From Mannheimia granulomatis (GTDB taxonomy: Bacteria; Pseudomonadota; Gammaproteobacteria; Enterobacterales; Pasteurellaceae), in contig NZ_CP015030.1 in NCBI RefSeq assembly GCF_011455695.1, positions 1,178,001-1,242,000 on the forward strand: a stretch of 64,000 nucleotides of DNA. The letters are read 5' to 3'. The translations under genes were made by a program, and so were the position numbers. The notes beneath the pieces are model-generated. The model was not told the DNA's origin. It saw nothing but the letters and a program-made list of their open reading frames with translations, and searched no databases. Below are positions 56,553 to 64,000 of the stretch, one piece after another (the stretch's first letter is position 1; every line of letters begins with the position of its first letter).

Positions 56553-58142
56553 ATGGCAATTCAACAAGCGTTATTAAGTGTGTCTGATAAAAAAGGCATT
56601 GTCGAATTTGCACAAGGGCTCATAACCCGCGGTGTAAAATTACTTTCTACAGGCGGTACAGCGAAATTATTGGCTGAAGCGGGTTTACCTGTAACAGAAG
56701 TATCTGACTACACCGGCTTCCCTGAAATGATGGATGGTCGAGTAAAAACGCTTCACCCCAAAGTGCATGGAGGGATTTTAGGTCGCCGTGGTACAGATGA
56801 TGAAGTAATGAATCAGCATGGTATCGAACGCATTGATATGGTTGTTGTCAATCTTTACCCTTTTGCACAAACAGTCGCTAATCCAACCTGTAGCCTTGAA
56901 GATGCGGTGGAAAATATTGATATCGGTGGACCAACTATGGTGCGTTCTGCCGCTAAAAACCATAAAGATGTCGCGATTGTGGTAAATAACAACGATTTTG
57001 ATGCGATTCTTGCTGAAATGGATCAAAACCAAAACAGCCTGACTTTAGAAACTCGCTTCAACTTGGCAATTAAAGCCTTTGAGCATACGGCACAGTATGA
57101 TTCGATGATCGCCAACTACTTCGGTCAAAAAGTGCTACCTTATCAAGGGGCTGAGGAAGAAGATTTAACTCAAGTGTGCGGTCAATTCCCTCGTACATTA
57201 AACCTTAACTTTGTGCGTAAACAAACCATGCGTTATGGTGAAAATGCTCACCAAAATGCGGCGTTCTATGTCGAAAATGAAGTGAAAGAAGCGTCTGTTT
57301 CCACCGCAAAACAGCTACAAGGAAAAGCCCTTTCTTACAACAATATTGCCGATACCGATGCCGCTCTTGAATGTGTGAAAGAATTTTCACAACCTGCTTG
57401 TGTGATTGTTAAACACGCTAACCCTTGCGGTGTGGCGTTAGGTGAAGATATTTTGGAAGCCTATAACCGCGCTTACCAAACCGACCCAACTTCTGCATTC
57501 GGTGGCATTATCGCTTTTAACCGTGAATTAGACGGTGAAACAGCAAACACCATTGCAGAACGCCAATTTGTGGAAGTGATTATCGCCCCAAGAATTTCTG
57601 AAGAGGCTAAAGAAGCTCTAGCTAAGAAGAAAAACGTGCGTGTGTTAGAGTGCGGCGAATTCAGCCAAGCGGAAAAACGTCTAGATTTTAAACGCGTCAA
57701 TGGTGGTGTATTAGTGCAAGATGCTGACCAAGGTGCGGTTTCAACCGAAGATTTACAAGTGGTATCTGAACGTAAACCAACACAAGCCGAACTAGAAGAT
57801 TTATTATTCTGCTGGAAAGTTGCAAAATATGTGAAATCTAACGCGATTGTGTATGCAAAAAACGGACAAACCATTGGTATCGGTGCCGGTCAAATGAGCC
57901 GTGTGTATTCAGCAAAAATTGCCGGCATTAAAGCGGAAGATGAAGGCTTGCAAGTAGCAGGTTGCGTAATGGCATCTGATGCGTTCTTCCCATTCCGTGA
58001 TGGTATTGATGCGGCAGCTAAAGTCGGTATTACTTGTGTTATCCACCCAGGTGGTTCAATGCGAGATCAGGAAGTGATTGATGCAGCAAATGGACACGGT
58101 ATGGCAATGGTACTCACAGGAATGCGTCACTTCCGTCATTAA
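56553..58142 (+). CDS. purH: Bifunctional AICAR transformylase / IMP cyclohydrolase
   Basis: A 529-residue enzyme (same length as E. coli PurH) doing the last two steps of IMP synthesis. The N-terminal MGS-like IMP cyclohydrolase domain has [26 protein letters not shown] and GGILGRRG; the C-terminal transformylase has [12 protein letters not shown], the catalytic KHANPCGVA and [15 protein letters not shown] at 56538 fixes the start at 56553; the frame is open to 56400 but includes the promoter. purD, often next, is absent. Confidence 0.97.
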   Translation: MAIQQALLSVSDKKGIVEFAQGLITRGVKLLSTGGTAKLLAEAGLPVTEVSDYTGFPEMMDGRVKTLHPKVHGGILGRRGTDDEVMNQHGIERIDMVVVNLYPFAQTVANPTCSLEDAVENIDIGGPTMVRSAAKNHKDVAIVVNNNDFDAILAEMDQNQNSLTLETRFNLAIKAFEHTAQYDSMIANYFGQKVLPYQGAEEEDLTQVCGQFPRTLNLNFVRKQTMRYGENAHQNAAFYVENEVKEASVSTAKQLQGKALSYNNIADTDAALECVKEFSQPACVIVKHANPCGVALGEDILEAYNRAYQTDPTSAFGGIIAFNRELDGETANTIAERQFVEVIIAPRISEEAKEALAKKKNVRVLECGEFSQAEKRLDFKRVNGGVLVQDADQGAVSTEDLQVVSERKPTQAELEDLLFCWKVAKYVKSNAIVYAKNGQTIGIGAGQMSRVYSAKIAGIKAEDEGLQVAGCVMASDAFFPFRDGIDAAAKVGITCVIHPGGSMRDQEVIDAANGHGMAMVLTGMRHFRH

Positions 58143-58156
58143 TCTATAATAGACAA

Positions 58157-58182
58157 AGTCGATTAAGAAATTTTAATCGGCT
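58157..58182. terminator. Terminator between purH and ycjF
   Basis: A 10-bp stem AGTCGATTAA/TTAATCGGCT with one G-T pair and a 6-nt loop, followed by CTTCTTTTTT. Confidence 0.8.
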
Positions 58183-58206
58183 CTTCTTTTTTAATCTAAG
58201 TTCTTA

Positions 58207-59250
58207 TTAGACTCTCTCTTTTTCCTTTATTTCACTTTTGCTGAACACTCTATCCTTCATTGAAGTCAGCAATTCTTGACGAATAGCCGAGATTTTCGGG
58301 CGTTCGTTAGCTTGAAAGGCGATAGGGCGACAAAACTCCATCGCTTTAATGCCTAACCTTGCGGTGAGTAACCCCACGCCAATACATTGAGCCGCTCTAA
58401 GTGAAAGTTTTGCGGTAAGGTTTTGCGAAAAGAAATCCATCCCCACATCAGTGGCAATTTCGGTAGCGCCTGCAAATACCATATTACTTAGCACCAGCCG
58501 AAACAGCTTTAAACGGCTGATGTAGCCCAGCTCCATTCCGTATGCTCGCGTAATTTTATTCACTAACGCAATATTTCTTGCCGCCATCAGTAAAACATCT
58601 ACTATCGCAAGAGGGCTAACTGCAACAATCACTGCATTTTCCGCTGCATTTTTAGAGATCATTCTTTTTACTTCTTTATCAATCGGTTTTAACACATTCT
58701 CGCTAAATAGATACAACACTTCTTTTGCGTTGTAAGCTTCATTTAATTGGCTTCTCCAACGTTTTTCCGATTGTGCCACCAACGGCAAACTTTTCAGATT
58801 ATTTGCAATATTTTCGCAAAATTTAACCGCTTGTTCGCCATCATTTGAGGGTAAATTTTCCAGTAATAATTGTCGGCTGGTTTGTTGATTTTGCTGATGC
58901 TTACGCAAATAAACCAATTTTCGCCATTCGGAAATTACAGCGACAATGCCACTCAAACTGACAATAAAAAAGACAATGGAAAAAGCGAAATAGATCCACT
59001 CTTTTCGTTGAAAAGTATCCATCAGCCATTGAATGCTTTGGGCAATTACCGCCACTCCAAATAAAACAAGCGTTGCCAACAGCACCCTAACCCAAAAGCG
59101 AGAAGGTTTTAGGCTTTCCTCAATAATCAACTCGGCCTCAACCTGCTTTGCTTCATCTTCAATGATAACCTCATTAATATCAAACTCTTGCTTAGGTTCG
59201 ATTTTTTCAGAGTGGATAACCTCTGATTCATTAAAAATTTGTTTTGTCAT
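58207..59250 (-). CDS. ycjF: YcjF family (UPF0283/TIGR01620) inner-membrane protein
   Basis: A 347-residue membrane protein of the YcjF/TIGR01620 family (DUF697). An acidic cytoplasmic N-terminus (residues 1-45) precedes two helices (about 55-73 and 85-107), then the conserved region ENAVIVAVSPLAIVDVLLMAARNIALVNKI and RLKLFRLVLSNMVFAGATEIATD. In E. coli it lies after the P-loop gene ycjX in the Psp-associated cluster; here ycjX is not adjacent and it follows dusC by 23 bp. Function unknown. Confidence 0.87.
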   Translation of the reverse strand: MTKQIFNESEVIHSEKIEPKQEFDINEVIIEDEAKQVEAELIIEESLKPSRFWVRVLLATLVLFGVAVIAQSIQWLMDTFQRKEWIYFAFSIVFFIVSLSGIVAVISEWRKLVYLRKHQQNQQTSRQLLLENLPSNDGEQAVKFCENIANNLKSLPLVAQSEKRWRSQLNEAYNAKEVLYLFSENVLKPIDKEVKRMISKNAAENAVIVAVSPLAIVDVLLMAARNIALVNKITRAYGMELGYISRLKLFRLVLSNMVFAGATEIATDVGMDFFSQNLTAKLSLRAAQCIGVGLLTARLGIKAMEFCRPIAFQANERPKISAIRQELLTSMKDRVFSKSEIKEKERV

Positions 59251-59273
59251 CGCTTACCTTTTTACATGGAGTA

Positions 59274-60230
59274 CTATAGCTTCTCTACTGCATTTTCAAT
59301 ATGTGCTTTTAGACCATCATATCCGTGTTCGGTTTTCAAAATTTCAAATAATTCCACCGCTTGCGGATATTCTTTATCAAGATAACGTAGCCATTGTTTA
59401 ATACGGGCAACATGATAAAAACCGGTGTCTTGATGATTTTCCATTTTGACGTATCGGTATAGCAGTTGTAATACCTCATTCCAAGCCATTTTCGGCTCAT
59501 TATATTTAATTACTTTACTTAAATTTGGCGTATTTAATGCCCCACGCCCAATCATCAACGCATTACAAGCGGTGATTTTTTGACAATTTTTTGCAGATTC
59601 AAAATCCCAAATTTCACCATTGGCAATAACAGGAATAGAGAGACGTTTTTGAATTTCACTAATTGCTTGCCAATTAATGCGTTCTGCTCGATAGCCATCT
59701 GATTTTGTTCGTCCATGAACCGTGATTTCATTCGCTCCCCCTTGAGCCACCGCATCGGCAATTTCAAAGCATTGCTCGGCGGAATCCCAGCCTAACCGAA
59801 CTTTTACCGACACAATTTTATCAGAAGGAACTGCTTGTCGCATTGCAAGAGTCGCTCGGTAAATTAAATCCGGATCTTTTAATAATGATGCTCCACCATT
59901 GCTGCCATTCACTGTTTTTGACGGACAACCACAATTGAGATCTATCCCGTGTGATCCAAGTTCAATCGCTAACGCTGCGTTTTCTGCAAGCCACTGAGGA
60001 TGTTGCCCTAAAATTTGTACCCGAACAGGCGTGCCGGAGTCGGTCAATCCACCTTGGTATAATTCAGGAGCGAGTCGGTAAAAAGCTTTTTTCGGTAAAC
60101 GTTGCTCAACAACCCGGACAAACTCAGAAATGCAGAGATCGTATTCATTTACAGAAGTTAAAAGCTGGCGGACAAATGGATCTAACACCCCTTGCATAGG
60201 GGCAAGAATCACTTTTGGAATTGTGTTCAT
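59274..60230 (-). CDS. dusC: tRNA-dihydrouridine synthase C
   Basis: A 318-residue FMN-dependent reductase forming dihydrouridine in tRNA (DusC acts on U16). The TIM barrel has [16 protein letters not shown] at the N-terminus, the catalytic Cys102 in [17 protein letters not shown], and FMN-binding VIANGEIWD and [12 protein letters not shown]. The details match DusC rather than DusA or DusB. USS cores lie both inside it (about 59568) and upstream. Confidence 0.95.
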   Translation of the reverse strand: MNTIPKVILAPMQGVLDPFVRQLLTSVNEYDLCISEFVRVVEQRLPKKAFYRLAPELYQGGLTDSGTPVRVQILGQHPQWLAENAALAIELGSHGIDLNCGCPSKTVNGSNGGASLLKDPDLIYRATLAMRQAVPSDKIVSVKVRLGWDSAEQCFEIADAVAQGGANEITVHGRTKSDGYRAERINWQAISEIQKRLSIPVIANGEIWDFESAKNCQKITACNALMIGRGALNTPNLSKVIKYNEPKMAWNEVLQLLYRYVKMENHQDTGFYHVARIKQWLRYLDKEYPQAVELFEILKTEHGYDGLKAHIENAVEKL

Positions 60231-60246
60231 TATCTAAAATAAAAAT

Positions 60247-60330
60247 ACAAGCGGTTACATTTACTCTCCACACTCGCACTCATCGGCAAAGCCGGCATTC
60301 AAACGCAAGCACTTTTGACAAAAATTTGCA
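60247..60330 (+). repeat. USS-linked dispersed intergenic element, copy B
   Basis: Starts with ACAAGCGGT and contains CTCGCACTC, GCAAAGCC, ATTCAAACG and AAGCACTTTTGACAAA. It matches copy A (38890-38983) at 29 of 37 positions in the last part by manual alignment. Fills much of the dusC-yjdF gap. A complement USS core near 60348-60356 closes the region. Confidence 0.5.
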
Positions 60331-60361
60331 AAAAATTGGGAAAAAATAACCGCTTGAAAAG

Positions 60362-60988
60362 TTAAAAATGTCTATCTCTAATACGTAAATCAGGGCGGGC
60401 AATGAGATAAATACTCAATGCAGTTAAAGCACCAAGGGTATCAGCGAGCATATCTTTTTGTGCATCCCAAATATCGCCTTGCGAGCCTAAAAATTCGATA
60501 CCTGCATTTCCGCCTTCAATTACTGCATATTGCCATTCAATAATTTCATAGCAGGCTGCTACCGCCATAATAAAGAAAAGTGAGAAGAAAAAAGCAACAC
60601 CCATTCCACATTTACGCTTACGCATTAACCACTCTGCCATTGGAAAACTGTAGAAACCGATAATATAGTGAGCCACACGGTCAAAATGATTGCGGTCTTC
60701 ACCTAAAATTGGGGAGAGGAACTGATTTGCCCAATCAAACGGCACTTTGGCAAAGGTATATTTTGCTCCGATTAAATGCATGATCAACCAAAGCGACATA
60801 AAAAAATAAGCTAAACCGCTAAATTGGAATTTAGGGTAAGTAATAATTAATAAGGCAAAAACCACAAAAATAGGGAACACTTCCGCATACCAAACCGCTC
60901 TATCCGTTGGATTCAGCCCGGACCAAATTGCAACTACCGTAATCAATATAGCTAAAAATAGCGGAATAATATGCGAACGTGAGTCCAT
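60362..60988 (-). CDS. yjdF: DUF2238 (YjdF-like) inner-membrane protein
   Basis: A 208-residue membrane protein with about six hydrophobic segments; DUF2238 signatures are FDRVAHYIIGFYSFPMAEWL, ACYEIIEWQYAV and GSQGDIWDAQKDMLADTLGAL. Function unknown. Start 60988 is preferred over 60997 because it overlaps the djlA stop as TAATG with AAAGGA at the right distance, so translation is coupled to djlA. Confidence 0.85.
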   Translation of the reverse strand: MDSRSHIIPLFLAILITVVAIWSGLNPTDRAVWYAEVFPIFVVFALLIITYPKFQFSGLAYFFMSLWLIMHLIGAKYTFAKVPFDWANQFLSPILGEDRNHFDRVAHYIIGFYSFPMAEWLMRKRKCGMGVAFFFSLFFIMAVAACYEIIEWQYAVIEGGNAGIEFLGSQGDIWDAQKDMLADTLGALTALSIYLIARPDLRIRDRHF

Positions 60989-61848
60989 TATTTCCATCCT
61001 TTGATTTTGCAGATTAAGTCATAAGCTGCTTGAATTTGTTGTGCTTTCTCTTTGGCGAGTTCCATCATTTCATCAGGTAAACCTTTAGCCGCTAATTTAT
61101 CTGGATGATGTTCATTCATCAGCTTACGGTAAGCACGTTTTACGGTATTGTGATCGTCTTGTGCAGTTACACCCAATACGGTATAAGCCGCCTCAATACT
61201 TGGAGCATTGCTTGATTGATGATAGTTTCCATAAGAGCCACTCTCCGATTGCTGATAGCCACCGTTTGTTTGTTGATAATAACCACCTGTACGGAATTGC
61301 TGGGCTGCAATAATCATCGCAATCATTTGTTCAAATTGGAAACGAGACATGCCCATTATTTCAGCAATAGTAAAGAGAATTTGTTGCTCTTTAGCATCTA
61401 GTTCTCCATCTTGTAATGCGGCTTGCATTTGAACTTCTACAAAAAAGCGTAATAAGTCCGTTCTTTGCCCGCAAGCTTCTCTAAATTCTTGAATTACTTG
61501 GCGTAATGGGAAATCAGCCTCTTTACCTAAAGTAAAAGCATTTTGTGCTAACTGCTGGGCTGCACTATCTAGTTTTAAACGAGCCATTAATACTCTTGCC
61601 AATTCAATATCAGCCTCAGTTACACGACCTTTTGCTTTTGCTATATGTCCTAAAACGGCAAAGGTAGTTTGAGTAAATAATGATTGACGGGTTAAATTCT
61701 TACCAAAAATACTAGAACGAACTGAGCCTAATTCATAAAGTTTTTTATCAGCCAGATGTCCGATAAAAGCACCAAATATTCCACCGAATAGACCGTGAAA
61801 CATTTGATAACCCAAAATAAAGCCAACGATTTTTCCGATAAATTGCAT
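60988..61848 (-). CDS. djlA: Membrane-anchored DnaJ-like co-chaperone DjlA
   Basis: A 286-residue type III J-domain protein that works with DnaK and is linked to capsule signalling in E. coli. The N-terminal membrane segment (FIGKIVGFILGYQMFHGLFGGIFGAFIGHLADKK in short pieces of small residues and glycines) spans residues 2-30. A TerB-like helical domain covers about 50-175, a Gly/Gln/Ser/Tyr-rich linker about 180-215, and the C-terminal J domain has HPD in MNEHHPDKLAAKG. ATG at 61848 with AAAGGA upstream; a TTG six bases earlier is unlikely. Confidence 0.95.
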   Translation of the reverse strand: MQFIGKIVGFILGYQMFHGLFGGIFGAFIGHLADKKLYELGSVRSSIFGKNLTRQSLFTQTTFAVLGHIAKAKGRVTEADIELARVLMARLKLDSAAQQLAQNAFTLGKEADFPLRQVIQEFREACGQRTDLLRFFVEVQMQAALQDGELDAKEQQILFTIAEIMGMSRFQFEQMIAMIIAAQQFRTGGYYQQTNGGYQQSESGSYGNYHQSSNAPSIEAAYTVLGVTAQDDHNTVKRAYRKLMNEHHPDKLAAKGLPDEMMELAKEKAQQIQAAYDLICKIKGWK

Positions 61849-62149
61849 TTTCAATCCTTTCTATAAAGACTATTACAGCTATTCTAGCAAAATTTGCCAC
61901 AAAGATTAATTTTTCATTTTGCTTGTGTTCTAGGCAAAAGAAATATCCATCAAACTAGACTAAAGCTAATTGAGTAATTAATGGGGATAAAAGGCCATAA
62001 TATCAAGCTCAAAAAGGAAACAATTGTGTTTGATGATTCTATAATGCTGTTTTAGAAATGTTTAAAATTAAGCGAGATTGATAAACAAATAAGATAAAAA
62101 ATAAAGCCCTGATAACTCAGGGCTTCAATGTAATAGAATCAACTAAGGA
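61849..62149. other. Intergenic region between djlA and pal
   Basis: About 300 bp, AT-rich, without a supported gene. It should hold the djlA promoter on the minus strand (right side of djlA) and the pal terminator at 62104-62125. No RNA gene, repeat or operator was recognised in the rest. Confidence 0.6.
62104..62125 (-). terminator. Terminator after pal
   Basis: A 9-bp stem AAGCCCTGA/TCAGGGCTT with a 4-nt loop, followed on the minus strand by TTTATTTTTTATC. Confidence 0.88.
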
Positions 62150-62620
62150 TTAGTATTCTAAAACTGCACGACGGTTTTTCGCGTAATCAGCTTCAGAGTG
62201 ACCTAATACAGCTGGTTTCTCTTCACCGTAAGACACAGTTGAAGTGTTGTTAGCACCTTTAGCTGCTAAGTAACTTTTAACTGCATCTGCACGCTTTTGA
62301 CCTAATGCGATGTTGTACTCTGGAGTACCACGCTCATCAGCGTGACCAGCAACAGTTACATTACCTTGAGTTTTAGCTAATAATTGAGCGTGAGCGTCTA
62401 ATAATTGACGGTATTCACCTTCAACTGCATAGCTATCGAAACCGAAGTATACTGTGTTGTATTGTGATTTTAATTGTTCAGCTGTTAAGCCACCGAACTC
62501 ACCAGCTACATTTGCTGCGTTTGCGTTTGCATTAGCTGCTGCATCATCAGATGAGCTGCTACATGCTGCTAATGCGAAAGCTGGTACTGCTACCATTAAT
62601 ACTTTAGCAAATTTTTTCAT
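62150..62620 (-). CDS. pal: Peptidoglycan-associated lipoprotein Pal (OMP P6-like)
   Basis: A 156-residue outer-membrane lipoprotein that ties the outer membrane to peptidoglycan through the Tol-Pal system; the Haemophilus equivalent is antigen P6. The lipobox is FALAAC with Cys20, then a Ser/Ala/Asn-rich linker and the OmpA-like murein-binding domain (about residues 45-156) with [29 protein letters not shown]. It lies 29 bp after tolB. cpoB, often next in other bacteria, is absent; a terminator follows. Confidence 0.97.
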   Translation of the reverse strand: MKKFAKVLMVAVPAFALAACSSSSDDAAANANANAANVAGEFGGLTAEQLKSQYNTVYFGFDSYAVEGEYRQLLDAHAQLLAKTQGNVTVAGHADERGTPEYNIALGQKRADAVKSYLAAKGANNTSTVSYGEEKPAVLGHSEADYAKNRRAVLEY

Positions 62621-62649
62621 TTGTTGCTCCTAATAGAAGAGAATATTTA

Positions 62650-63936
62650 TTATTTGATCAAATATGGTGACCATGCAGGGAATTTATAATGTCCACCTGC
62701 TCCAGGCAAATTAGCTTTAAAACGCCCATCTGCTGACACCAATTGTAGCACTTTGCTCGTACCTTTGGTAGAGCTATAAATAACCATGATGCCATTTGGT
62801 GAAATACTTGGACTTTCGTCTAAGAAAGTTGAACTCAATACTTCTGTGCCACCCGAAGCGAGATCGCGTTTCACAACTTTATCACCGGCAATCATGATTA
62901 GATTCTTACCATCAGATGATACTTTAGCATTATAGCTACCTCGACCACCCATTGGGCTTACACCACCACCTGATGAACTCATTCTGTAAACTTGTGGAGA
63001 GCCTGCACGGTCTGAAGTAAAGTAAATTGAACTTCCATCCGGTGACCAGCTCGGTTCTGTGTTATTACCAGCATTTGCTGTTAATTTACTTGGCGTACCA
63101 CCGGAACTACCCACAACATAAATATTTAACTCACCATCTTGATTTGATGCAAAAGCAATACGAGAACCATCCGGTGAGAATGATGGTGCACCGTTATGCC
63201 CTTTCAATGCTGCAACCACTCGGCGTGATCCCGAACGCAAATCGTGTACTACAACTTGTGCTTTTTTGTTTTCAAACGTTACATAAGCTAAACGACTACC
63301 ATCCGGTGACCATTCTGGTGACATCAAAGGTTCTTTACTTTTAGTGACTGTAAATGCATTAAAACCATCGTAATCTGATACTCTTAATTCGTATGATGAT
63401 ACTCCACGTTGAACAACGTATGCAATTTTTGTTCTGAATGCACCACGAATTTGGGTTAATTTTTCAAAAACCTCATCACTTACAGTGTGAGCACCTTGGC
63501 GAATTTGTGCTGCCGGCACAATAAATGAGCCTTGAGCAATCACACCACCTGCAACACCTGATGTACCTAATGTATCAATTAACTGATAAGCAACATTATA
63601 ACCACCGCCTGCTGGGCTAACTTGACCAACAATGATGTTATCAATACCGATAGCGCTCCATTGATCTGCAACCACTTCACTTGCAGAACCTGGCTGCGCA
63701 GGCATTTGAGAGCGTTCAAGCGGTGTAAATTTACCACTATTTCGCAAATCGTCAGAAATGATCTGGGCTACATCTGCAGGTACACCACTGGACTTAAATG
63801 GTACAACCGCAATCGGTTGTGCCATACTCACCCCTTCATCAATTGAAATCCGAACATCTGAATCTGCAACTACTGATGTAGATACTAAAGCAGACACGAT
63901 GCTTATTACACCCGCTATACGAGAGAATAATTTCAT
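62650..63936 (-). CDS. tolB: Tol-Pal system protein TolB
   Basis: A 428-residue periplasmic protein that links TolA to Pal during envelope constriction. Signal peptide residues 1-24 end SVVA. The N-terminal alpha/beta domain (about 30-165) contains [14 protein letters not shown] and [24 protein letters not shown]. The six-bladed propeller (about 170-428) shows the repeated [12 protein letters not shown] / [12 protein letters not shown] / [12 protein letters not shown] blades. Complete in the window; tolQRA would lie beyond base 64000. Confidence 0.97.
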   Translation of the reverse strand: MKLFSRIAGVISIVSALVSTSVVADSDVRISIDEGVSMAQPIAVVPFKSSGVPADVAQIISDDLRNSGKFTPLERSQMPAQPGSASEVVADQWSAIGIDNIIVGQVSPAGGGYNVAYQLIDTLGTSGVAGGVIAQGSFIVPAAQIRQGAHTVSDEVFEKLTQIRGAFRTKIAYVVQRGVSSYELRVSDYDGFNAFTVTKSKEPLMSPEWSPDGSRLAYVTFENKKAQVVVHDLRSGSRRVVAALKGHNGAPSFSPDGSRIAFASNQDGELNIYVVGSSGGTPSKLTANAGNNTEPSWSPDGSSIYFTSDRAGSPQVYRMSSSGGGVSPMGGRGSYNAKVSSDGKNLIMIAGDKVVKRDLASGGTEVLSSTFLDESPSISPNGIMVIYSSTKGTSKVLQLVSADGRFKANLPGAGGHYKFPAWSPYLIK

Positions 63937-64000
63937 TTTTAATCCTCTAAATTATTTAACTCTTAAACTAAAATCAAGTGTTGGTGATTTAAACATATTA

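Noticed and set aside
1-64000. CRISPR array suggested by the many ACAAGCGGT repeats
   Set aside because: The repeats are isolated uptake signals or inverted pairs spread through genes and gaps, with no regular spacers and no cas genes.

Overview
The window is a chromosomal segment of a Pasteurellaceae bacterium, most likely Mannheimia haemolytica or a close relative in the Mannheimia/Actinobacillus group. Three things suggest this: the Actinobacillus pleuropneumoniae-type DNA uptake signal core ACAAGCGGT recurs throughout, often as inverted pairs that form terminators; an intact Ssa1-type subtilisin autotransporter, a known M. haemolytica antigen, is present; and gene neighbourhoods are Pasteurellaceae-like, such as a riboswitch-controlled ribD-ribE-ribBA-ribH operon. 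No rRNA, tRNA, IS element, prophage or CRISPR array was seen.

Layout. 1-7.7 kb: the 3' part of hrpA, the ssa1 autotransporter and a DUF535/VirK-like gene. 7.7-13 kb: DNA repair and envelope genes (ung, grcA, a UmuD-like gene under a LexA box, an NlpC/P60 hydrolase, nfo, a YcdY/TorD chaperone, a small lipoprotein, a DUF2057 protein). 13-19.7 kb: corC-lnt, then convergent to them the riboflavin operon behind an FMN riboswitch. 19.7-23.1 kb: lon and ilvY. 23.1-28.8 kb: an AT-rich block of five lipooligosaccharide-type glycosyltransferase genes (2x GT9, GT25, 2x GT4) led by a single-domain RelA/SpoT-like protein and ending 4 bp before ilvY. 28.8-36.9 kb: rpmE with a structured leader, tkt with a CRP site, ybeZ, fadR divergent from nhaB-dsbB, and metC. 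37-50.4 kb: a short MetE-like protein, pyrE, rlmJ, ampD, rluA-rapA, a secreted unknown, a dGTPase-like gene, rlmD, bcr, rsuA and menC. 50.5-58.1 kb: metG-ndk, greA divergent from dacB, a GIY-YIG protein, a GNAT protein and purH under a PurR operator. 58.2-64 kb: ycjF, dusC, yjdF-djlA and tolB-pal.

Most of the window is conserved housekeeping sequence. The least ordinary parts are: (1) the RelA/SpoT-like gene heading the glycosyltransferase operon, which follows the rpmE terminator with little room for its own promoter; (2) the separation of ilvY from any ilvC by that operon; (3) a UmuD homologue with both catalytic residues replaced but a perfect LexA-type operator; (4) an NlpC/P60 enzyme whose apparent lipobox has Tyr in place of Cys; (5) a dispersed USS-linked intergenic element in three diverged copies; and (6) mosaic base composition inside hrpA. 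Coordinates give the start I consider most likely; where an upstream in-frame extension exists, the reason for the choice is stated.
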